DNA from: Spirochaetota bacterium
Lineage (GTDB): Bacteria; Spirochaetota; UBA12135; COTS27; JAFLEE01
NCBI GenBank assembly: GCA_017302015.1
Contig: JAFLEE010000077.1
Coordinates: 1-24,560, forward strand
Direction of reading: 5' to 3'
Length of the DNA stretch: 24,560 nucleotides
Numbering within the stretch: the stretch's first letter is position 1; each line of letters starts with the position of its first letter. This document shows, piece by piece, positions 1 through 7,509 of this stretch. Below the pieces are notes generated by a model. It was not told the origin of the DNA, searched no databases, and saw nothing but the letters and a program-made list of their open reading frames with translations. The position numbers were made by a program, and so were the translations under genes.

Positions 1-508
1 GCAGTTTGGCGTCGAGGTTGGAGAGGGGCTCGTCGAAGAGGAAGACCTTGGGCTTGCGCACGATGGCGCGGCCCATGGCCACGCGCTGGCGCTGGCCGCC
101 GGAGAGCGCGGCGGGCTTGCGGGCCAGGAGTTCGTCGAGGCCGAGGATGGCGCTGGCTTCGCGCACGCGGGCGTCGATCTCTTTGCGGGGGAATTTCCGG
201 ATCTTGAGGCCGAAGGCCATGTTCTCGTACACCGTCATGTGCGGGTAGAGGGCGTAGTTCTGGAAGACCATGGCGATGTCGCGGTCTTTGGGCGCCTTGT
301 CGTTGATGAGGGTGTCGCCGATATGCACCGTGCCCGAGGTGATCTCCTCGAGGCCGGCGACCATGCGCAGCGTGGTGGACTTGCCGCAGCCGGAGGGCCC
401 GACGAACACGCAGAACTGCTTGTCGCCCACATCGAGGTTGAAGTCGATGACGGCCTTGACGTTGCCTTCATAGGTCTTGTTCACCGAGCGAAAGGTCACC
501 TTTGCCAT
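1..508 (-). CDS. ABC transporter ATP-binding protein, MsmX/UgpC/MalK type (partial)
   Basis: This is the N-terminal 169 residues of a sugar-importer-type ABC ATPase; the C-terminal TOBE/regulatory part lies beyond the window edge. Visible motifs in order are Walker [10 protein letters not shown] (residues 37-45), the Q-loop glutamine in [10 protein letters not shown] (about 83), the signature LSGGQRQR (135-142), Walker B VFLFDEP (155-161) and the D-loop SNLD. The [18 protein letters not shown] stretch is typical of the carbohydrate-uptake CUT1 ATPases (MalK, UgpC, MsmX), which power import of oligosaccharides or glycerol-3-phosphate. The ATG is preceded by CGGAG at 6-nt spacing. The gene starts 45 nt after accD on the same strand, so it is probably co-transcribed with it. 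No permease or binding protein is in view, which fits a shared ATPase. The substrate cannot be told. Confidence 0.93.
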   Translation of the reverse strand, partial: MAKVTFRSVNKTYEGNVKAVIDFNLDVGDKQFCVFVGPSGCGKSTTLRMVAGLEEITSGTVHIGDTLINDKAPKDRDIAMVFQNYALYPHMTVYENMAFGLKIRKFPRKEIDARVREASAILGLDELLARKPAALSGGQRQRVAMGRAIVRKPKVFLFDEPLSNLDAKL

Positions 509-553
509 GCGTTACTCCGGTTGGTTTTGTTTCTGGGCGCTTTGGGGATGGGT

Positions 554-1414
554 TCAGGAGGCGAAGAACTGCAGGAGGCTCACGACGGCCTGCTTGAGTT
601 CGGCGCGGGGCACGACACGGTCGACGAAACCGTGGTCGCGAAGGAATTCGGCCGTCTGGAAGCCCTCGGGCAATTTCTGCCGGATGGTCTGCTCGATGAC
701 GCGGGGGCCGGCGAAGCCGATGAGGGCGCCGGGCTCGGCGAGGATGACGTCGCCGAGGGACGCGAAGGAGGCGGTCACCCCGCCGGTGGTGGGATCGGTG
801 AGGATGGAGATGTAGGGGACGCGGTTCTGCCCCAGGCGCTCGAGCCCGGCGCAGGTCTTGGCCATCTGCATGAGCGAGAGGATGCCCTCGTGCATGCGCG
901 CGCCGCCCGAGGCCGCCACCGTGACCACGGGGCACTTATTCTTGATGCCCAGGAGCATGGCCTGGTAGATCTTCTCGCCGATGGCCGACCCCATGCTGCC
1001 GCCGAGGAAGGAGAACTCCATCACCGCCAGGACCGCCGGAAAATCGCCCATGCGGCACGTGCCCGTGATCACGCCCTCGTTCATCTTGAGCTTTTTCACG
1101 GTGTTGCGGATCTTGTCTTTGTAGCTTTCTTTGGCGTCGGTGAAGACGAGGGGGTCGCCGGCGCCGATGTTCTCGAACTTTTCGCGGAAGGTGCCCTCGT
1201 CGGCCAGGAGGCGGATGCGCTCCTTGGCCCCGATGCGGAAATGGTGCCCGCACTTGACGCAGACGTTCAGGTTCTCCTCAAGCTGCTTCTTGAGGAAGAC
1301 CTCGCTGCAATCGGGGCACTTAGTCCAGCGTCCGGTCGGGAGGGCGTTCTCCTCCAGCGACTTGACGTTCTGGTACTTCGGCTTTTCAAACCAGGTCGAT
1401 CTTGGTGCGTCCAT
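554..1414 (-). CDS. accD: Acetyl-CoA carboxylase carboxyltransferase subunit beta
   Basis: AccD forms, with AccA, the carboxyltransferase that moves CO2 from biotin-BCCP to acetyl-CoA to give malonyl-CoA for fatty-acid synthesis. The protein is 286 residues, normal for the family. An N-terminal zinc ribbon is complete (CPDC at 33-36 and CVKC at 52-55). It is followed by the crotonase-like carboxyltransferase core with GGSMGSAIGEK, ASGGARMHEG and LTDPTTGGVTASFA. I chose the ATG at 1414. A longer frame opens with TTG at 1477, but that codon lies upstream of a well-formed promoter (1437-1465), so it would not be transcribed from it, and the extra residues do not look like AccD. accA is not adjacent. 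The ABC ATPase gene follows after 45 nt. Confidence 0.97.
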   Translation of the reverse strand: MDAPRSTWFEKPKYQNVKSLEENALPTGRWTKCPDCSEVFLKKQLEENLNVCVKCGHHFRIGAKERIRLLADEGTFREKFENIGAGDPLVFTDAKESYKDKIRNTVKKLKMNEGVITGTCRMGDFPAVLAVMEFSFLGGSMGSAIGEKIYQAMLLGIKNKCPVVTVAASGGARMHEGILSLMQMAKTCAGLERLGQNRVPYISILTDPTTGGVTASFASLGDVILAEPGALIGFAGPRVIEQTIRQKLPEGFQTAEFLRDHGFVDRVVPRAELKQAVVSLLQFFAS

Positions 1415-1436
1415 GCCTGTGTAATCGTATACAGGG

Positions 1437-1465
1437 ATTCTATAATCCACCCCGCTGGACGTCAA
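1437..1465 (-). promoter_or_regulatory. Sigma70-type promoter for accD
   Basis: On the minus strand there is a -35 box TTGACG (1460-1465), a spacer of exactly 17 bp and a -10 box TAGAAT (1437-1442; the overlapping TATAGA is an alternative register). The predicted transcription start is near 1430, giving a leader of about 16 nt before the accD ATG at 1414. It lies in the divergent gap between accD and the FGGY kinase. Confidence 0.7.
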
Positions 1466-1553
1466 ACAGGGTTGCAATCCCCCTGGGGCGGGCGAAAAAC
1501 CTTGTAAAAATGGAGTTTCAACCAGGGTCGTTTCCCCCCGGGGCTCTTTGATG

Positions 1554-1559
1554 TAGAAT
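1554..1559 (+). promoter_or_regulatory. Possible -10 box for the FGGY kinase
   Basis: TAGAAT reads toward the kinase about 110 nt before its start, in the divergent gap with accD. The -35 region 17 bp upstream (TTTCCC) is poor. A second weak candidate, TAAGAT, lies at 1582-1587. Some promoter must exist here, but neither box is convincing. Confidence 0.25.
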
Positions 1560-1668
1560 AACTAGGTCACGGGAAAAGCGATAAGATACGCATCAATTCA
1601 GTTTTGACCCGAGAAGCCGCCCAGGCCAAAAAAGGCCAAAATCGGGCGTCTTCCACGAAGGAGCCCCC

Positions 1669-3168
1669 ATGAGCCGCCGAACCCATATTGCCGTCCTCGA
1701 TATCGGCAAGACCAATAAGAAAGTCATGGTTTTCGGGCCCGACCTGAAACTGCTGGATTCCGTCTACCAGGGCTTCAAGCCCACCCTCCACGAGGGGGTT
1801 CCGGTGGAAGACACGGCCGCCATGATGGCCTGGTTCACCGCCCAATTGGCGGTCTTTTCAAGAAAATACCCCATCGGGGCCATCTCGGTGACAACCCACG
1901 GGGCCACCTTCGCCGCCGTCGACGAGAAGGGGGAATTGGTTTTCCCGGTCATCGATTACACCTTCGAGCCGGGCGATGATTTCCAGGCCCGGTTTTTCGC
2001 CGAGTTCGGGGCGCAAAACGAACTCCAGGTTTCCACCGCCACCCCCCACATGGGCACCCTCACGAATTGCGCCAAAACGCTCTATTGGATGAAGGGCAAG
2101 CACCCCGAGAAGTACGCCCGCATCCGCCACCTGCTCTTCTACCCCCAATATTTCGGGTTCCTCATGACGGGGAAATTCGGCACCGAGCCGACCTATCTGG
2201 GCTGCCACACGTATCTGTGGGACTTCAAATCCCAAAAACCTTCCCCGGTCGCCACGGCCCTCGGCGTCGCGGGGGCCATCCCGCTGCCCCTCAAGAAATC
2301 ATGGGAAGTCTTGGGCACCCTGTCCCCCGATTTCGCGGGGCGCACCGGGCTCGGGGCCGACACCCAGGTGACCCTGGGCATCCACGACAGCAATTCCTCG
2401 CTCCTCCCCTACCTCGTCCAAAATACCGGCACCTTCACCCTCAATTCCACGGGAACCTGGTGCGTGCCCATGCGCCCCGCGAAAGACCTGGAGTTCGCCC
2501 CCGCCGAATTGGGTAAACTCGTCTTCTTCAATCTCGACGCCTGGTCGCGCCCCGTGAAGACCGCCCTCTTCATGGGCGGCCTGGAATACGACGCGTGGGC
2601 CGAGGTGCTGAAGAAGGTCCACGGCGAAGGCGCGTTCCCAAAGTTCAATGAGTCCCTCACCCGGGAGATCCTGCGGGAGAAGAAATCGTTCATCATGCCC
2701 GGCGTGGTCATGGGGACCGGCCAATTCCCCGACAGTACCCCCCGCCTGGTGGACCGGGGGCAAACCTGGTCCCTCGCCGACCTGCGCTCGGGCAAGGCGT
2801 CGCCGGAACTCCTGCGCGACCGGGAGCGTTCCTTCGCCGTGCTCAATCTTTCCTTGGCGATCCAGAGCGCGGTGTCCCTGGACCGGGTGGGGGTCGCCGA
2901 AACGCGCACCGTCTATACCGAGGGCGGCTTCCGCAAGAACGATTCCTATAACCGCCTCATGACGGCCTTCTACCCCGGCATCCAATTCTCCCTCACGAAC
3001 CTCTCCGAGGCCACGGCCTTCGGGGCGGCCATGCTCGGGAAGGCCGCGCTGGACGGCACGGGGCTGGAGCCCCTCAAGGCCCTCTTCACCATCGAGAGCC
3101 AACCGGTGGAACCCCTGGCGCTCCCCGAATTGTCCGAATACCGCAAGGCTTGGGAGAGCCTGCTCTAA
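1669..3168 (+). CDS. FGGY-family carbohydrate kinase (rhamnulokinase/fuculokinase-like)
   Basis: This 499-residue protein is an ATP-dependent sugar kinase of the FGGY family (normal length 480-520). The N-terminal phosphate-binding loop reads DIGKTNKK (11-18), a variant of DxGTxSxR seen in the rhamnulokinase/fuculokinase side of the family. TTHGAT lies at 75-80. The likely catalytic base is Asp240 in GIHDSNSS. Further on are the second phosphate loop LNSTGTW and the C-terminal adenosine-binding stretch TEGGFRKNDSYNRLM with LSEATAFGAA. The start is firm: GAAGGAG at 1657-1663 sits 5 nt before the ATG. It is divergent from accD, and no isomerase, aldolase or transporter gene for a deoxy sugar lies beside it, so the true sugar (rhamnulose, fuculose, xylulose or other) cannot be fixed. 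Confidence 0.9.
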   Translation: MSRRTHIAVLDIGKTNKKVMVFGPDLKLLDSVYQGFKPTLHEGVPVEDTAAMMAWFTAQLAVFSRKYPIGAISVTTHGATFAAVDEKGELVFPVIDYTFEPGDDFQARFFAEFGAQNELQVSTATPHMGTLTNCAKTLYWMKGKHPEKYARIRHLLFYPQYFGFLMTGKFGTEPTYLGCHTYLWDFKSQKPSPVATALGVAGAIPLPLKKSWEVLGTLSPDFAGRTGLGADTQVTLGIHDSNSSLLPYLVQNTGTFTLNSTGTWCVPMRPAKDLEFAPAELGKLVFFNLDAWSRPVKTALFMGGLEYDAWAEVLKKVHGEGAFPKFNESLTREILREKKSFIMPGVVMGTGQFPDSTPRLVDRGQTWSLADLRSGKASPELLRDRERSFAVLNLSLAIQSAVSLDRVGVAETRTVYTEGGFRKNDSYNRLMTAFYPGIQFSLTNLSEATAFGAAMLGKAALDGTGLEPLKALFTIESQPVEPLALPELSEYRKAWESLL

Positions 3169-3342
3169 GCGTCGAAAACTTTTGCGTCCGAAGGATCCTC
3201 CGAAGGGAAGTCCCACCCATTTGGGGCGGGCGCCCTTCCCCGCGCCCCGCGGCACGGGCGAAATCAAAGCGCGTGGGATCGATGAAGCGTGCGTCGCGCG
3301 GGCTCCGGGCGAGCGAACCTAGGCCTATCACGCCGGCCCAAA

Positions 3343-3367
3343 GGGGGCTATACTTCCCCCAAAGGAG
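3343..3367 (+). promoter_or_regulatory. Possible -10 box inside a GGGGG/CCCCC inverted repeat, with Shine-Dalgarno, before the DoxX-like gene
   Basis: TATACT (3349-3354) lies in the 8-nt loop of an inverted repeat, five G at 3343-3347 and five C at 3356-3360. It is followed at once by AAAGGAG (3361-3367), a strong ribosome-binding site 6 nt before the ATG at 3374. If TATACT is a true -10 box, the mRNA starts almost at the Shine-Dalgarno. No good -35 is seen. The rest of the 205-nt gap after the kinase holds only a short direct repeat (TCCGAAGG twice, about 3187-3206). Confidence 0.35.
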
Positions 3368-3373
3368 CTCCCC

Positions 3374-3751
3374 ATGAACGCCGCTTTCCTTTCCAACCTC
3401 GGCCGCATCCTCTTCAGCCTCCCCTTCGTCCTCTTCGGCGCCTTCCACCTGATGGACCCCCGCAAGATGGCCGCCATGGTGCCGGCTTGGGTCCCCGGCG
3501 GCGGCTCGCTTTGGGTCATCCTCACCGGCCTCTTCCTCGTGCTCGCGGGAGTGGCCTTCCTCCTCAATCGTTTCGTCGTTCCCGCCGCGCTGCTCCTCGC
3601 CGCGCTGCTCCTCGCGTTCATCCTCACGATCCACATCCCCAATACGATGAACGCCGACGCCAATATCAAGGCGATGGGCATGGTCGGGCTGCTGAAAGAC
3701 CTCGGGCTCCTGGGCGGCGCGCTGATGCTCGCCGGCAAGGCGAAAAGCTAG
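3374..3751 (+). CDS. DoxX-like small integral membrane protein
   Basis: A 125-residue, very hydrophobic protein with about four membrane segments (roughly residues 8-28, 46-65, 67-88 and 100-120). An early NLGRILFSLPFVLFGAFHL pattern and PAWVPGGG after the first segment are typical of DoxX/DoxD-like proteins. Members of this family sit in the cytoplasmic membrane. Some are linked to thiosulfate or redox processes, but most have no proven role. The start is supported by AAAGGAG 6 nt upstream. Its TAG stop lies in a palindromic CTAG that also ends the convergent glycosyltransferase gene. The upstream kinase is 205 nt away, and a possible promoter lies between, so it may be a single-gene unit. 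Confidence 0.8.
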   Translation: MNAAFLSNLGRILFSLPFVLFGAFHLMDPRKMAAMVPAWVPGGGSLWVILTGLFLVLAGVAFLLNRFVVPAALLLAALLLAFILTIHIPNTMNADANIKAMGMVGLLKDLGLLGGALMLAGKAKS

Positions 3752-5355
3752 CGGCGCACGAATAATTCCAGGGTCGTCTGGCCCTGGCCGAAACCCGTGA
3801 GGGTGGCGGTGCGGACGTAGCGCTTATCCATTTCGTCGCGCCACCACTGGCGCTCCTCCAACGTGGTGGGTTTGATCCGGGGGGAGGCGATGGCGAAGCC
3901 GTAGCCGCTCACCGCGGCGACGTGGCCCGCGCGCAGGGCCTCCAGCATGCGCTCGCGGTTGACCACGTGAAGGCGCGCGGCATCCTCCCGCGAGAGGTCC
4001 GGGAAATAGGAGAAGGGCCCCATCTCGAGCCCGGGCGCCAGGCGAAGGCCGGATTCCACGGCGAGGTAGGCGTCTTGGGTGAAGAGGACGGCGCCGGGCG
4101 GCGCGAGGCGGCGGAGTTCGGCCCCCGCGGCGCGCACATCGGCGAGGGCCGAGCGGTTGCGGCTCTTCCACCAGATGAGGTCGCGCCCGCCCTGGAACCA
4201 CTCCCGATTCATCGGCGAAGAGAACGCGGCGGCCACGGCAACGAGCCAAACGGCGGCCACGAGCCAGACCGTGAGCACCCCGTCCTTCTCCAAACGGCTC
4301 GCGAGGAGGCGCAGGATCAGGGCGGAACCCGCGGCGGCGAACAGGGGCACCACGAAGACCTGGTAGTCGGGGTACGGGAAGGGCGAAGCGAAATGCACGA
4401 GGGTCACCAGGCCCACCGCGGCCCAGACCCAGCCGGTGAGGTGGCGCGCCCGGCGTTCCGGGGCCGCCTGCGGCAGGCGGAAGGATTTCTGCCGCGCGTA
4501 ATCGAGGCCATACCAGGCGAGCGTGAGGGTCACGGCCGCGCAGGGAACGAGCCAGGCCTGGGCCACCTGCGAAATGAACGCCGCCTTGAAAAGGAGTTTC
4601 CCCTCCACCACCCGTGATACATGGTAGGTCCAAAACCAGAAGCGGAAGGCCTCGCCGCCCAGGGCCAGGAACGGGATGAAGAGAAGGCCTAGGCTCGCGA
4701 GGAACGAAGCCGTGAAGACCGCCCAGGCTTTCCCGAAAGCCTCCCGTTCCAGCCAGAGGAAGGCGGCGGGGGCGAGGGCCGCGAAAATCGCCGACATTCG
4801 GCTGCCCCCCGCCAGGGCGAACAATAATCCGGCGAGGCCACTGAGCGCTAGACGCACCCACGCTCGACCCGAGGGCCGCAGCGTGGCGAGGGCGAGCGCA
4901 TAGAAGCCCGCCGTCAACCAAAAGGCGGTGACCGAATAGGTTTTGGGGATCGTAAGGAAGCAGGCTTGATAGACGTTCACCCCCCCGAGGATGAGGGCGA
5001 GGAGCATCGCCGGCTGGCGCAATTTTTCCGGCGCCAGGAGGCGCGCCAAAAGCGAGGCCAGAAGCAGAGTCAAGAGCCCCACACCCGCCGTGAAGATCCG
5101 CCCGCCCAGCACGCCCCAAGCCTTCACCAGGGGAGCGGCCAGGGCGTAGGCATACGGCATCACGGGGCCCTGGGAGAACGCGAAATCGCGCCAGGGAACC
5201 TTGCCCTCGGCGGCGTACTTACCGGCCAGGAGGTACCAGCCCTCGTCTTGGTTGGGCTCGGCATACCAGACGCTTAAGGCGAACAGGATCAGCAGGACCG
5301 CCCCGGTGAGGAGGCCCAGAGCCAGGAAGGCTCGCCGGATGAATGGTTCGTTCAT
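3748..5355 (-). CDS. GT-C fold polyprenyl-phosphate-sugar glycosyltransferase; candidate D-arabinofuranosyltransferase
   Basis: A 535-residue polytopic membrane protein with about ten or more hydrophobic segments over residues 10-390 and a soluble C-terminal domain (about 400-535). After the first membrane segment comes AEPNQDEGWYL. The acidic pair Asp37-Glu38 sits where GT-C enzymes (ArnT, PMT, AftA/AftB and related) keep their catalytic Asp in the first periplasmic loop. GT-C enzymes use polyprenyl-phosphate sugars and act on the outer face of the inner membrane. The gene is last in an operon with ubiA-, dprE1- and dprE2-like genes, 7 nt after the DprE2 stop, with GAGG 7 nt before its ATG. 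This echoes dprE1-dprE2-aftA in mycobacteria. Transfer of D-arabinofuranose is inferred from that context only. The acceptor is unknown, and other sugars remain possible. Confidence 0.8.
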   Translation of the reverse strand: MNEPFIRRAFLALGLLTGAVLLILFALSVWYAEPNQDEGWYLLAGKYAAEGKVPWRDFAFSQGPVMPYAYALAAPLVKAWGVLGGRIFTAGVGLLTLLLASLLARLLAPEKLRQPAMLLALILGGVNVYQACFLTIPKTYSVTAFWLTAGFYALALATLRPSGRAWVRLALSGLAGLLFALAGGSRMSAIFAALAPAAFLWLEREAFGKAWAVFTASFLASLGLLFIPFLALGGEAFRFWFWTYHVSRVVEGKLLFKAAFISQVAQAWLVPCAAVTLTLAWYGLDYARQKSFRLPQAAPERRARHLTGWVWAAVGLVTLVHFASPFPYPDYQVFVVPLFAAAGSALILRLLASRLEKDGVLTVWLVAAVWLVAVAAAFSSPMNREWFQGGRDLIWWKSRNRSALADVRAAGAELRRLAPPGAVLFTQDAYLAVESGLRLAPGLEMGPFSYFPDLSREDAARLHVVNRERMLEALRAGHVAAVSGYGFAIASPRIKPTTLEERQWWRDEMDKRYVRTATLTGFGQGQTTLELFVRR

Positions 5356-5362
5356 GGCAACC

Positions 5363-6142
5363 TCAAAAACTTAGACGCTTGAAGATGGACTCGGGAAGAT
5401 GGCGCAGGACCAGGAAGATGAGCCGCCAGACCGGCCGCACCCAAACCACGTCGGCGCGCTTCTTCACGGAGCGCACGATGGCGCGGGCGACCTCATCGGG
5501 TTCGGCGGTCACCAGGGGCGGCAGCGCGACTCCCGCGGTCATGTCGGTGCGCACGAAGCCCGGGATGACGGTCAGCACGGGGATTCCCGCGGGCTGCAGG
5601 CGGCTTCGCAGGCCGGAAAGGAAGGCCGTCAGCCCCGCCTTGGCGCTCCCGTAGAGGTAATTGCTGCGGCGGCCTCGCTCTCCGGCCACCGAAGAGATGG
5701 CCGCGATGAAGAAGGGCTCGGAGGCGCGTTTTTTCTTGCGGGCCCCGAAATCGTCGGCGACGGCGGTGAGGATGGAGACGGCCCCGGTGAAATTGGCGTC
5801 TAGGATGAACCGTGCCGCGCCACCGTCGCGCAGGGCTCGGTCGTGGTCGCCGAGGGTGCCGAAGGCCGCGAGAACACCGGTGGGCGCCGGGGCGCATTTC
5901 TTCCAGAAACCGGCATGGGTCGGGTAATCCACGGCGTCGAAGGCCCAGGCCTTCGCTTGGATTCCGTAGCGGAGGGCCAAATCGGCCGCGGTGCGCGAGG
6001 CTTCTTCCTTATTCCGGGAGGCGAGGTGGAGGTTCCATCCCTCCCGGGCCCACCGGTGGGCGCAGGCGCGGGCGATGCCCGATTCGCATCCGAGGATCGC
6101 GATCCAACGCTTCGCGTTGGCGTTGGGACGGGTCGGCTTCAT
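5363..6142 (-). CDS. dprE2: DprE2-like polyprenylphosphoryl-2-keto-ribose reductase (SDR)
   Basis: A 259-residue short-chain dehydrogenase. The nucleotide-binding turn is GCESGIARACA (about 18-28), a variant of GxxxGxG. The active site shows AISSVAGERGRRSNYLYGSA then K, giving the Ser, Tyr and Lys triad. What makes it DprE2 rather than a general SDR is the similarity to the mycobacterial protein in the SSxAGERxRRxN...YGSxKAGL block and in the C-terminal end VLRHLPESIFKRLSF, which mirrors VLRHIPxSIFRKL of DprE2. DprE2 reduces polyprenylphosphoryl-2-keto-D-erythro-pentofuranose with NADH to the arabinose form. The ATG overlaps the upstream oxidase stop (ATGA), so translation is coupled to its expected partner. 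The glycosyltransferase follows after 7 nt. Confidence 0.9.
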   Translation of the reverse strand: MKPTRPNANAKRWIAILGCESGIARACAHRWAREGWNLHLASRNKEEASRTAADLALRYGIQAKAWAFDAVDYPTHAGFWKKCAPAPTGVLAAFGTLGDHDRALRDGGAARFILDANFTGAVSILTAVADDFGARKKKRASEPFFIAAISSVAGERGRRSNYLYGSAKAGLTAFLSGLRSRLQPAGIPVLTVIPGFVRTDMTAGVALPPLVTAEPDEVARAIVRSVKKRADVVWVRPVWRLIFLVLRHLPESIFKRLSF

Positions 6143-7497
6143 GGTCCCCTCCGGGTGACGAGGCCCAGACGCTCGGCCTGGAGCGAAGCGAGCCTTCCTT
6201 CAGGATCCAGGGCTTTCTTGATCTTGCGGAATGCGGGAAGGCCCGGGTATCCCTTCGCGAAGGTGCGCGCCGACATGCGGGCGTCCTTGGCGAGGTAGAT
6301 CCGACCTCCCCGCGCGACGACGATTTCATCCAATCGGTCGAGGACGGGGAACAAGCGCTCGGTGCGGTTGAAATCGAGGCAGAGGATGTAGCCTTCCATG
6401 GGGAAGGAAAGGGGATACCCGTTGCCCTTCCCGAAGAGCTTCAGCACGGTGACGAAGGAATGGAGGCCCGCCTTCTGGCAGGTTTCGAGGATGAGGCGCA
6501 CGCCCTCGGCGCTCTTCTCCCGGGGCAGGACGCATTGCCACTGGAGGAAGCCGTTCTCGCCGTAGGCGCGGTTCCAATCATCGATGAAGTCGAGGGGGTA
6601 AAAGAACGGGTCGTAATGGACGAGGGAGGGACTGGCGTACTTCCGCGGCAGGCGGTGGTAGACCCAGGAGGCCCATTTCCAGCCCACCGCGTTCGCCAGC
6701 GACGCCACGAAATTGGGCAGGGTCCACGGCAGTTTGAACTTCGGGGGCCGATGGACGGAAAGCCATTTTTCCCGGGGAATGCCCGCCTTTTCGAGCTCGC
6801 GGGCCGAGGCCCAGTGCCCGGTGATGAGGTGCCCTCGCCCCATGGACTTCCCGCTCGCATTCACGTCGAGCCAAGCGACGGTGAAGGGTTCGCCGCCGCG
6901 CGCCTCGATGAGCGCCATGAGCTCGGCCAAATTCTCGGCGCGGTAGACGCTTTGGGACAGGTAGGCCGTCTCGATCTTCTCGAGTTTCAAGGTCGCGCTG
7001 CGGATGACCCCGGTGAGGCCCATGCCGCCGCAGGTCGCCGCGAAGACTTCGGGGCGTCGTTTCGGCGAGGTGCGCAGGACCTCGCCCGACGGAAGGAGGA
7101 GTTCGATCTCGGCCACGTGGCGCGAGAAGGAACCCGCCGCATGGTGGTTCTTTCCATGCACATCGCTGGCGATGGCGCCGCCGAGGCTGACCCATTTGGT
7201 ACCGGGAGTGACGGGGAGGAACCATCCCTGGGGCACCGCGTATTCGAGGATCTCGGCCAGGCTCAAGCCCGCTTCACAGGTGAGAAGGCCCTTTTTTTGA
7301 TCGAACGCCAAAAGGCGCTTCCATTTCCGGGAGGAGAGCACGCGGCGCTGGACGCACGCATCCCCGTAACTGCGGGCGAGGCCGCGGACCAGGAAGCGCC
7401 CCGCGGGGAACGCGGCGGCCCGGGGGGTTTCGGGGAAGGTCTCCACCCCTTCGCAGGTGGGGAATCGGCCCCAGGGAGCGATCGGCTTGTTTCTCAT
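6139..7497 (-). CDS. dprE1: DprE1-like polyprenylphosphoryl-beta-D-ribose 2'-oxidase (FAD)
   Basis: A 452-residue FAD oxidase of the vanillyl-alcohol-oxidase fold. The PP-loop reads RGLARSYGDA (38-47). SDVHGKNHHAAGSF (111-124) is the flavin-contact stretch seen in mycobacterial DprE1. The substrate domain carries KLFGKGNGYPLSFPMEGY (353-370) followed by ILCLDF, with Cys373 at the place of mycobacterial Cys387, the residue bonded by benzothiazinones. YLAKDARMSA gives Lys404 at the place of Lys418. DprE1 oxidises C2 of polyprenylphosphoryl-ribose, the first half of the epimerisation to arabinose. Overlap with the dprE2-like gene (ATGA) and the ubiA-like gene 12 nt upstream support this role over a generic lactone oxidase. 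The lipid carrier (decaprenyl or other) cannot be read from the sequence. Confidence 0.92.
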   Translation of the reverse strand: MRNKPIAPWGRFPTCEGVETFPETPRAAAFPAGRFLVRGLARSYGDACVQRRVLSSRKWKRLLAFDQKKGLLTCEAGLSLAEILEYAVPQGWFLPVTPGTKWVSLGGAIASDVHGKNHHAAGSFSRHVAEIELLLPSGEVLRTSPKRRPEVFAATCGGMGLTGVIRSATLKLEKIETAYLSQSVYRAENLAELMALIEARGGEPFTVAWLDVNASGKSMGRGHLITGHWASARELEKAGIPREKWLSVHRPPKFKLPWTLPNFVASLANAVGWKWASWVYHRLPRKYASPSLVHYDPFFYPLDFIDDWNRAYGENGFLQWQCVLPREKSAEGVRLILETCQKAGLHSFVTVLKLFGKGNGYPLSFPMEGYILCLDFNRTERLFPVLDRLDEIVVARGGRIYLAKDARMSARTFAKGYPGLPAFRKIKKALDPEGRLASLQAERLGLVTRRGP

Positions 7498-7509
7498 GGC
7501 GAACCCATC

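Noticed and set aside
239-1507. 422-codon frame opposite accD
   Set aside because: Antisense shadow of accD, with His/Gly/Asp-rich composition and no domain.
6139-7497. Reading the FAD oxidase as an L-gulonolactone/alditol-type oxidase
   Set aside because: DprE1-specific blocks (PLSFPMEGY with the Cys, LAKDAR, VHGKNHH) and the coupled DprE2 and UbiA genes point to the ribose oxidase.
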